5,661 nt of DNA from assembly GCA_018384465.1 (NCBI GenBank), contig JAHAYQ010000170.1:1-5661 (forward strand). The letters are read 5' to 3'. Every line of letters starts with the position of its first letter. Position 1 is the stretch's first letter. Below, in pieces: positions 1 through 5,661 of the stretch. The stretch is from Myroides sp. Lineage in GTDB: Bacteria; Bacteroidota; Bacteroidia; Flavobacteriales; Flavobacteriaceae. The position numbers were made by a program, and so were the translations under genes. Under the pieces are notes generated by a model. It made no database searches, was not told where the DNA came from, and saw only the letters and a program-made list of their open reading frames with translations.

Positions 1-939
1 GAAGTTTTTGAAATTCCGGCAAAAGAATCAACCACTTCAGAATTGATCCAACATTTACATCACACGATTAAAACAAAAAAAATTCAGTTATCTAAAGACA
101 GCGTCAACGATTTAAAACGGGTTTTACAAACCGCCGATTTGGTAAAGTTTGCAAAGTCTGAACCGATGATGAGTGAGATTGAACAAGATCGAAAAATATC
201 CGAAGTTGTATCCGTTTCAATAGATAAAGCCATTCCACGTTTTTCTGAAGAACAATCAGAACGAGTAAAGCTACGTGAACGCCGTTTTAAAAAACGTCAG
301 CAAATGCGTTTGTGGATCCCAATTGGCGTCACAACATTACTGCTTTTTGTTACCAGCATTGTGTACATTGTTCAGGCGGTTCGTTCGGGATATGAATGGA
401 GCATTTTTGCATCGAACAAAAGTTTATATCAACGCGAATGGGTTACTTCAGATTATGGTTTTCCAACCCTTGTAATCAGCACTCCAGAAGCGTTAACTCG
501 AGTTAATATTCCGCAATCTGACCAAGAAAAACAACAATCGCAAACTAGTTTGTTCAGTTATTCTAATTTAAAAACACAATTGATTATTGCCGTAGGAACG
601 ACTGCTTTGCAAACCAACGATTCATTAAGTTTAGATAACTTAATGAAATATAAACTCGATGCAATAAGCAAGCAATATGGCGCAAGCGATGTAACCTACA
701 ATGCCGATGAGTTTACACAAAATGGCATTCGTGGAATAAGAGGTACGGGAAGTTTGGTAGCTCAGAACTTTGTTTCGGGCGAAGCAGTTAAAATGCATTA
801 CGATATGTATGTTTTTGTTCAACGAAATGGCATTCAAGAAGTAGGCGTTTTGTATAAGGAAGGCGATGAATACGGCGCAAAGATCACTCAACGTATTATT
901 GAATCCATCCAATTAAATGTAGCAAATTCAAATGAATAA
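1..939 (+). CDS. BatD-like / DUF4381-type membrane protein upstream of batA, 5' end missing
   Basis: The frame is open from the first base, so the gene starts before the window; 312 C-terminal codons are visible. A TTG at 43 could be taken as a start but lies inside the conserved domain and is unlikely. Visible residues 1-62 look like the end of the cytosolic helical domain of DUF4381/BatD-like proteins, with motifs IPAKESTTSELI and LQTADLVKFAK. A very basic stretch (about 92-103) precedes a single transmembrane helix (about 105-126), so by the positive-inside rule the rest (about 127-312) is outside the cytoplasm. That domain contains EWVTSDYGFP, a GIRGIRGTG turn and a final IIESIQL helix. 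The function is unknown; a protein of this kind commonly sits between the DUF58 gene and batA in flavobacteria, so a role in the Bat membrane complex is inferred. It overlaps batA by 8 nt. Confidence is high that the gene is real and moderate for the family name. Confidence 0.8.
   Translation, partial: EVFEIPAKESTTSELIQHLHHTIKTKKIQLSKDSVNDLKRVLQTADLVKFAKSEPMMSEIEQDRKISEVVSVSIDKAIPRFSEEQSERVKLRERRFKKRQQMRLWIPIGVTTLLLFVTSIVYIVQAVRSGYEWSIFASNKSLYQREWVTSDYGFPTLVISTPEALTRVNIPQSDQEKQQSQTSLFSYSNLKTQLIIAVGTTALQTNDSLSLDNLMKYKLDAISKQYGASDVTYNADEFTQNGIRGIRGTGSLVAQNFVSGEAVKMHYDMYVFVQRNGIQEVGVLYKEGDEYGAKITQRIIESIQLNVANSNE
932..939 (+). other. Start-stop overlap ATGAATAA joining the first gene to batA
   Basis: The batA start codon (932-934) lies 8 nt inside the end of the preceding gene, whose TAA is at 937-939. 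The region before the ATG is A/T-rich with no GGAGG-like site. This arrangement fits translational coupling and shows that the first gene and batA share one transcript. Confidence 0.7.
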
Positions 940-1933
940 TATCACTTTTTTACATCCGCAATTTTTTTGGTTGCTCTTACTTTTACTGCCTTTAGGGTGG
1001 TATTGGTATGTTAATCGAAAAAATGAAAAAGTTCCGGTGAAAATCAGTAACATTCAGGGAATAAAAAACCAGAAAACTCTACTTACAAAGTTGTATCCGC
1101 TGCTTTTTGTATTGCGTGCTGTTGCCTTTGCAGCATTGATTGTAGCATTGGCTCGACCACAAACAATTGATAAAAGCACCCGATCAAAAATTACAAATGG
1201 AGTTGACATTGTTTTAGCTACCGACGTTTCGGGCTCGATGCTTTCACGCGATTTAAAACCCAATCGTTTAGAAGCTTTGAAAAAAGTAGCTGCCGATTTT
1301 ATTAAAGAACGCGTTGATGACCGATTGGGAATTGTTGTGTATGCTGCCGAAGCATATACCAAAGCACCAGTTACAAGCGATAAAAATATGTTGTTAAATC
1401 AATTAGCCGATATAAAGTACGACCGAATTATTCAAGATGGTACCGGCATAGGCGTCGGTTTGGCAACAGCAGTAAATCGTTTAAAAGACAGTCAGGCAAA
1501 AAGTAAAGTGGTTATTTTAATGACCGATGGGGTAAACAATTCCGGATTGATCGATCCGCAAATGGCTGCCGATATCGCCAAAGAATATAAAATTAAGGTC
1601 TACACCATAGGTATTGGCACCAACGGAATGGCAGAAACGCCCGTAGCAGTAAAGCCTAATGGCGATTTGGAATACCAACGAATGAAAGTAGAAATAGACG
1701 AAGCCTTAATGAAAAGCATAGCAGAAAAAACAGGTGGAAAATATTTTAGAGCAACCGATACAAAAAAATTAGAAAATATTTATGATGAAATCAATCAATT
1801 AGAAAAAACAAAAGTTGAGGAGCAGAACTTTGTGCAGCGCACCGAATTATTTCGCCCGTTGGTATTGTTAGCTCTACTTTTATTATTGGTTGAATTTATA
1901 TCAAGAAAAACAATATTTAAAGGATTCGTGTAA
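932..1933 (+). CDS. batA: BatA, von Willebrand factor A domain inner-membrane protein
   Basis: This 333-residue protein has the standard BatA architecture. A first transmembrane helix lies at about 11-28 and a second at about 55-75, followed by the conserved ALARPQ. A VWA domain covers about 90-290, and a C-terminal transmembrane helix lies at about 308-323. The metal-ion-dependent adhesion site is complete: DVSGSM gives D98, S100 and S102, then T171 in QDGTGIG and D199 in LMTDG. The domain should therefore bind Mg2+ and an acidic partner ligand; the VWA is expected between helices 2 and 3, on the face shared with BatB. MLSRDLKPNRLEALK after the MIDAS is typical of BatA. The ATG at 932 is chosen because the TM1 follows directly; it lies inside the stop of the preceding gene (ATGAATAA), which suggests translational coupling. 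No Shine-Dalgarno site is seen, as usual in Bacteroidota. The partner is unknown; MoxR ATPase, BatB and BatD are likely. Confidence 0.95.
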   Translation: MNNITFLHPQFFWLLLLLLPLGWYWYVNRKNEKVPVKISNIQGIKNQKTLLTKLYPLLFVLRAVAFAALIVALARPQTIDKSTRSKITNGVDIVLATDVSGSMLSRDLKPNRLEALKKVAADFIKERVDDRLGIVVYAAEAYTKAPVTSDKNMLLNQLADIKYDRIIQDGTGIGVGLATAVNRLKDSQAKSKVVILMTDGVNNSGLIDPQMAADIAKEYKIKVYTIGIGTNGMAETPVAVKPNGDLEYQRMKVEIDEALMKSIAEKTGGKYFRATDTKKLENIYDEINQLEKTKVEEQNFVQRTELFRPLVLLALLLLLVEFISRKTIFKGFV

Positions 1934-1934
1934 T

Positions 1935-2969
1935 ATGTGGGGATTAGATACACCAAATTATTTCTATTTACTACTATTGATACCTGTATTAATAGGCGTT
2001 TACCTATGGAATAGTATTTGGAAAAAGAAAAAAATCACCGAATTTGGTTCAGGAAACTACTTAAAGCGCTTGGCACCCGAGGCATCAACCACCAGTAAAC
2101 CGCTTATCAAAATGGTTTTGTTGGCAGTAACCTTAGGTGCATTAATTTTAGCTTTGGTAAATCCTAAATTTGGAACGCGCATAGAAACGGTAAAACGTCA
2201 GGGTGTAGATATTGTTTTTGCTATAGACGTATCAAAAAGTATGCTGGCAGAAGATATTGCGCCGTCGCGTATGGGCAAAACAAAGCAATTGGCGTCACAA
2301 ATTATAAATAATTTAGCATCCGATCGTATCGGAATTGTAGGTTATGCAGGATCAGCTTTTCCCATGTTACCTATAACAACCGATTACAGCATGGCTAAAA
2401 TGTACATACAAGATATGCATACCGATATGGTATCAAGTATGGGAACTGCCTTAAGTCAGGCTATTGAAGTAGGAAGCAATTATTTTGACGATCCCAATAC
2501 CAGCAAAGTCATGATTTTAATTTCGGACGGTGAAGATCACGGTGACGGAATCAGCAATGCCGTAGCTATGGCAAAAGATAAAGGTATTAAGATCATTACC
2601 ATTGGTGTAGGTACACCTGAAGGCGGACAGATACCTATTAAACAAAACGGACGGATTGCAGGATATAAAAAAGATGTTGATGGATCAACAGTAATAACTA
2701 AATTGAACGATGAAACCTTAAAGGAAATTGCCCAAAAAACCGGCGGAACCTTTATGTATGGAAGTAAAACAGATGAAGTGTTACAAATAGTAGATCAAAC
2801 ATTACAAAAAGTAGAAAAAACCGATTTTGAATCACAGCAAATTGCCGACTTTCAATCGCAGTTTCAATGGTTCATAGGGTTGGCACTATTATTATTGATT
2901 ATAGATAGTTTGGTGTTAGAACGCCGAACAGCATGGATGAAAAAATTAAACTTATTTAACGACAAATAA
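1935..2969 (+). CDS. batB: BatB, von Willebrand factor A domain inner-membrane protein
   Basis: This 344-residue paralogue of BatA has the same layout: transmembrane helices at about 9-28 and 57-76, a VWA domain at about 88-295, and a last helix at about 311-327 followed by a basic tail. The MIDAS is complete: DVSKSM gives D98, S100 and S102, then T171 in SMGTAL and D198 in ISDGEDH. The SDGEDH form, the MLPITTDYS segment and the GGQIPIKQNG loop are typical of BatB and separate it from BatA. The start is the ATG at 1935, 1 nt after the batA stop. An in-frame TTG at 1890 would add 15 residues encoded entirely within the batA tail, and TM1 follows naturally from the ATG, so the longer form is rejected. 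It probably forms a heteromer with BatA in the inner membrane. The next gene, batC, starts 1 nt after the stop. Confidence 0.95.
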   Translation: MWGLDTPNYFYLLLLIPVLIGVYLWNSIWKKKKITEFGSGNYLKRLAPEASTTSKPLIKMVLLAVTLGALILALVNPKFGTRIETVKRQGVDIVFAIDVSKSMLAEDIAPSRMGKTKQLASQIINNLASDRIGIVGYAGSAFPMLPITTDYSMAKMYIQDMHTDMVSSMGTALSQAIEVGSNYFDDPNTSKVMILISDGEDHGDGISNAVAMAKDKGIKIITIGVGTPEGGQIPIKQNGRIAGYKKDVDGSTVITKLNDETLKEIAQKTGGTFMYGSKTDEVLQIVDQTLQKVEKTDFESQQIADFQSQFQWFIGLALLLLIIDSLVLERRTAWMKKLNLFNDK

Positions 2970-2970
2970 C

Positions 2971-3741
2971 ATGAAAAACTTTTGGTATATCTTAATTCTA
3001 CAGATGGTTATGCTGAATGTTGTTCAGGCGCAATCGTATAAGTCACAATTAGCAAACGGAAATCAAAGTTTTGGCGTAAAGAACTACACCCAAGCCGAAC
3101 AAATATATCGTAAAGCAGCAGCCAAAGAAAAAAACAACAGTGGTGCCTTATACAACAAAGCCAACAGTATTTATCGCATACAATCTATGAACGAAGCTGT
3201 TTCGTCGTATCAAACCGCATTAAAATCGGCAAAAACCAAAGAAGAAAAACATCAAGTTTATCACAATATGGGCAATGCCTTTATGCAACTGAAAGATTAT
3301 AAAAATGCAGTAGAGGCATACAAAAATGCCTTGAGGAACAATCCGTACGACGAACAAACAAGATACAATTACGCTTTAGCAAAAAAAATGCAAGAAGAAA
3401 ATCCTGATCAAAATCAAGACCAGAATCAAAATCAGGACAAGCAAGATCAAGACAATAAGCAAGATCAAAACGATCAAAACCAAGATAATAAAGACGATAA
3501 AAAAGATCAGGACAAAGGTGATCAAAACGAGGACAACGATCAGCAAAATGACGGAGAGAATAATCAAGACGACCAACAACCCAAACCTGATCCACAACAG
3601 CAAAAACAGCAACAAACCAAACAGCAAATGGAAAACATGCTGAAAGCATTAGATAATCACGAACAAGGCGTACGCGAACGCATACAGAACAGAGAACAAC
3701 AAGGTCAACCAGTATCGGCACCAACAACTAAGGATTGGTAG
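2971..3741 (+). CDS. batC: BatC, secreted TPR protein with acidic Gln/Asn/Asp-rich tail
   Basis: This protein has 256 residues. Residues 1-20 form a Sec signal peptide with a likely cut after VVQA before Q21. There is no cysteine there, so it is not a lipoprotein. TPR-like helices cover about 24-135; the clearest repeat is at about 95-128 (NMGNAFMQLKDYKNAVEAYK, then a short helix and NPYD). Residues 141-219 are simple sequence made mostly of Asp, Gln, Asn and Lys, probably disordered. A conserved end follows: MLKALDNHEQGVRERI and a terminal KDW, which marks the BatC family. It lies between the two VWA genes and batD, as in known Bat operons, and is likely a periplasmic scaffold binding BatA, BatB or BatD through the TPRs; that partner choice is inference. 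The ATG at 2971 is 1 nt after the batB stop and puts the signal peptide right at the start. Confidence 0.92.
   Translation: MKNFWYILILQMVMLNVVQAQSYKSQLANGNQSFGVKNYTQAEQIYRKAAAKEKNNSGALYNKANSIYRIQSMNEAVSSYQTALKSAKTKEEKHQVYHNMGNAFMQLKDYKNAVEAYKNALRNNPYDEQTRYNYALAKKMQEENPDQNQDQNQNQDKQDQDNKQDQNDQNQDNKDDKKDQDKGDQNEDNDQQNDGENNQDDQQPKPDPQQQKQQQTKQQMENMLKALDNHEQGVRERIQNREQQGQPVSAPTTKDW
3406..3627 (+). repeat. Imperfect GATCAA/AATCAA-type simple repeat encoding the BatC tail
   Basis: Inside batC, short A-rich units such as GATCAA, AATCAA, CAAGAC and AAAGAT recur imperfectly and encode Asp-Gln, Asn-Gln and Lys-Asp runs. Eight GATC tetramers fall between 3406 and 3592. The units are not exact copies and the reading frame stays open, so this looks like an old, diverged expansion and not a recent array. 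It is likely to vary in length between strains. Confidence 0.6.
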
Positions 3742-3746
3742 TTTAT

Positions 3747-5582
3747 ATGCAGTTAAAACATTTTACATACACGATTTTAGCTTTATTAACAAGCATGGCT
3801 ACTTGGGCACAATTTCAGTTAAAAACCCAAGTCAGCAGTCAGTCTATTGGTATAAATCAAGTGATTGAAGTCCGTTTTGTTATGACCGGCGACGGAGATG
3901 ATTTTAAGCGTCCATCGTTTGAAAACTTTGATGTGGTAGGCGGTCCCATGCAATCGGTAAATCACAGTTGGGTAAATGGGAGATCGAGCATGGAAAAAAG
4001 TTTTTCGTTTTTTGTACAACCTCAAAAAAAAGGAACATTAACCATAGGATCTGCAAGTGTGGTATTTGAAGGAAAAGTTTATAAATCACAAACAGTTACA
4101 ATTGAAGTAGGCGACGCCGTACAGGAACAACCACGCCAACAGCAACGCCGCAGAGATCCTTTTGCTATTTTTGATGAGATGGAAGAAGAATTGTTGCGCA
4201 GACGCCGCCAATATCAACAACAGCAATTACCTGACAATTTTGGGGAAGGTATCCACTTAGTGGCTAAAGTTTCCAAAAGCAATGTGTACATTAACGAACC
4301 TATTACCATTGAATATGGTTTATATGTAGGCGAGCGTTCTGGCTTTAACTCGTTAAATGTAAAGAACATGCCTAAATACGAGAATTTCTGGAACCACATG
4401 CTCGAAGAGAAGCAAATGCAGGTGCAACGAGCCGAATTAAACGGTAAAACGTACCGCTATTTAGCTTTACAAAAAGCCATTTTATTACCTCAAAAAGATG
4501 GATCTTTACGAATAGATCCTTTGGAAATAGAGTTAGAAGAGCAATTTTTCACCGGTAATTACGATGTATTCGGCACACCAGAAATGGGTATTCGTAAAAA
4601 AACGTATTCCTCAGGAGCAAAAACCATTCAGGTAAAACCGTTACCTTTAGATAATCAACCCGAAGGATTTACCGGAGCAGTTGGTACTTTTAACTTTACC
4701 GTAAAAGCGAATAAAAATTCCGTAAAAGCAAATGAACCTTTAGAGTTGACTGTGAGCGTACAAGGAAAAGGAAATTTAGATTTATTAAATCTGCCGAAAC
4801 CTATTGCTCCAACTGCTTTAGAATTGTATGATCCTGAGAAAATTAACAGAGTTACAAAAAACATTGCCGTTGGAATGGAAGGCAGCAAGACAGAAAAATA
4901 TGTCATTGTACCTCAGTATAAGGGTACATACACTATTGAACCTTTAACTTTTTCGTATTTCGATACCGCTTCTAAAAGCTATAAAACCATAACTTCTGAT
5001 AGTATTACCATAGAAGTAACCGACGGTCCGGAATTGCCAAGTAATCTACCTATTGATGAAAAAGCACAAGTGGTAAGCAAATTAGAAATTCAGCCTTTAA
5101 ACGGTTCTATAGAATGGTTTAACGGTAATTTCATCACGCAAAACAAATCGTTTTATGCGTGGTGGTTAGCGCCTTTATTAGTGTTGCCTATTGTTTTTAT
5201 GGCTAAAAATGTACGCGAGAAAAAAGCAGGAGATGTAAGTGGAAACAAACAAAAAGCAAGTAATAAATTGGCGAAAAAATATTTGTCTGAAGCAAAAAAA
5301 CAAATCGGAAACAAAGAAGCATTTTATGAAGCTTTAGAACGCTGTTTACACAATTATCTGAAAGCCCGACTAAAGATAGAAACATCCGAACTAAGCAACG
5401 ATACCATTACCGAATTATTGTCAGACAGCCGTATCAATCAAGAGGATATCTCGACATTTATATCAATAAAAACTACTTGCGAAATGGCTCGATACGCTCA
5501 AATGGACATTCAAACCATGCAAAACGATTATGATTTGGCAGTGCAGTTAATCAGTTCTATCGACAAACAAATTAAAAAGTAA
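3747..5582 (+). CDS. batD: BatD, membrane-anchored protein with Ig-like extracytoplasmic domains
   Basis: This protein has 611 residues, a normal length for BatD. A signal peptide covers 1-21 (cut likely in TWA-QFQ). The extracytoplasmic part has beta-rich Ig-like blocks at about 23-122, 168-300 and 312-426. Family hallmarks include GPMQSVNHSW, a tract like GTLTIGSASVVFEGK, the ENFWNHM segment and LNGKTYRYLALQKAILLPQKDG. An Arg/Gln/Glu-rich linker (about 126-162) separates the first two blocks. One transmembrane helix lies at about 471-487, then a Lys-rich stretch and a helical cytosolic tail (about 508-611) with FYEALERCLHNYL. It is thus the protein best placed to connect the periplasmic face with the cytosolic MoxR side (inference). 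The ATG at 3747 is 5 nt after the batC stop; a TTG at 3735 would add four residues ahead of the signal peptide and overlap batC, so it is not favoured. batE starts 1 nt after the stop. Confidence 0.94.
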   Translation: MQLKHFTYTILALLTSMATWAQFQLKTQVSSQSIGINQVIEVRFVMTGDGDDFKRPSFENFDVVGGPMQSVNHSWVNGRSSMEKSFSFFVQPQKKGTLTIGSASVVFEGKVYKSQTVTIEVGDAVQEQPRQQQRRRDPFAIFDEMEEELLRRRRQYQQQQLPDNFGEGIHLVAKVSKSNVYINEPITIEYGLYVGERSGFNSLNVKNMPKYENFWNHMLEEKQMQVQRAELNGKTYRYLALQKAILLPQKDGSLRIDPLEIELEEQFFTGNYDVFGTPEMGIRKKTYSSGAKTIQVKPLPLDNQPEGFTGAVGTFNFTVKANKNSVKANEPLELTVSVQGKGNLDLLNLPKPIAPTALELYDPEKINRVTKNIAVGMEGSKTEKYVIVPQYKGTYTIEPLTFSYFDTASKSYKTITSDSITIEVTDGPELPSNLPIDEKAQVVSKLEIQPLNGSIEWFNGNFITQNKSFYAWWLAPLLVLPIVFMAKNVREKKAGDVSGNKQKASNKLAKKYLSEAKKQIGNKEAFYEALERCLHNYLKARLKIETSELSNDTITELLSDSRINQEDISTFISIKTTCEMARYAQMDIQTMQNDYDLAVQLISSIDKQIKK

Positions 5583-5583
5583 A

Positions 5584-5661
5584 ATGAAACAGTTATTAAT
5601 ACTTTTTTTAAGTTTTTTCTTGTCGCTGGGTTTACAAGCTCAGGAAAATAACGATGCACTT
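5584..5661 (+). CDS. batE: BatE, N-terminal fragment (cut by window end)
   Basis: An ATG 1 nt after the batD stop opens a frame that runs off the window; 26 residues are visible. They are a clear Sec signal peptide: MKQ, a hydrophobic core of Leu/Phe/Ser, then LQA with a likely cut before QENNDAL. No lipobox cysteine is seen. The position right after batD and the mature start QENNDAL, typical of the region leading into the first TPR, point to BatE, which in Bacteroidota carries TPRs and usually a C-terminal SH3-like domain. Those domains lie beyond the window, so the name rests on gene order and the signal peptide only. Confidence 0.75.
   Translation, partial: MKQLLILFLSFFLSLGLQAQENNDAL

Noticed and set aside
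640..912. Antisense frame within the first gene
   Set aside because: No recognisable motif and fully opposite a conserved coding domain; it is a shadow frame. The same holds for the shorter antisense frames in batA and batD.
43..939. TTG at 43 as the true start of the first gene
   Set aside because: The frame is open back to base 1 and the upstream residues (EVFEIPAKESTTSE) fit the same conserved domain, so the gene begins outside the window.
1919..1924. AAAGGA ahead of batB as a Shine-Dalgarno site
   Set aside because: It encodes the end of BatA, the other starts lack a similar site at this spacing apart from a weak AAGGA before batD, and Bacteroidota seldom rely on such sites; chance is likely.
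1890..1934. Longer BatB starting at TTG 1890
   Set aside because: The extra 15 residues are polar, overlap the batA C-terminus and would delay TM1; ATG 1935 fits the family and the tight operon spacing.
3406..3592. Cluster of eight GATC sites as a methylation-controlled or origin-like element
   Set aside because: The sites follow directly from repeated Asp-Gln type codons (GAT CAA) in the BatC tail, so no separate function is needed.
3281..3727. Antisense frames over batC, including a very hydrophobic Leu/Ile/Val one at 3376-3627
   Set aside because: They arise because the complement of GAT, CAA and AAT codons reads as Leu, Ile and Val codons. They have no family resemblance and sit wholly opposite a well-supported gene.
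3735..3746. Longer BatD starting at TTG 3735
   Set aside because: It adds only four residues in front of a normal signal peptide and overlaps the batC stop; ATG 3747 is the simpler start.
1..5661. RNA genes, CRISPR arrays, insertion sequences, terminators or internal promoters
   Set aside because: The window is almost fully coding with gaps of at most 5 nt, and no palindromic repeats, transposase or tRNA-like sequence was seen.

Overview
The window is a gene-dense, AT-rich stretch with every gene on the + strand. It is the core of a Bat (Bacteroides aerotolerance) operon. The protein families, the gene order (BatD-like membrane protein, batA, batB, batC, batD, batE), A/T-rich gene starts without clear Shine-Dalgarno sites, and 'AQ'-type signal-peptide cleavage sites all point to the Bacteroidota, most likely a flavobacterium-like member. 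The genus cannot be read from the sequence.

Layout: 1-939 is the 3' part of a membrane protein whose start lies upstream of the window. It has the tail of a cytosolic helical (DUF4381/BatD-tail-like) domain, one transmembrane helix and a C-terminal extracytoplasmic domain. It overlaps batA (932-1933) by 8 nt. batB (1935-2969), batC (2971-3741), batD (3747-5582) and the first 26 codons of batE (5584-5661, cut by the window edge) follow with gaps of only 1, 1, 5 and 1 nt. There is no non-coding stretch long enough for a promoter or terminator, so the window is the inside of one polycistronic transcript. In other Bacteroidota the genes upstream are usually a MoxR-type AAA+ ATPase and a DUF58 protein; this is expected from known operons and is not visible here.

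How the genes fit together (family knowledge plus inference): BatA and BatB are paralogous inner-membrane proteins, each with a von Willebrand factor A domain and a complete MIDAS metal site. BatC is a secreted TPR protein with a long Asp/Gln/Asn-rich tail. BatD is a large membrane-anchored protein with Ig-like extracytoplasmic domains and a cytosolic helical tail. BatE begins with a signal peptide and in the family is a TPR/SH3 protein. They probably form an envelope complex worked on by the MoxR ATPase. The biological role (aerotolerance, envelope stress) is still debated.

This is a known system rather than a new one. The points most worth a second look are the uncharacterised C-terminal domain of the first gene (a possible PsbP/Mog1-like fold), a likely shared cytosolic domain in the first gene and BatD, the repeated TAA-N-ATG gene junctions, and the simple-sequence tail of BatC.
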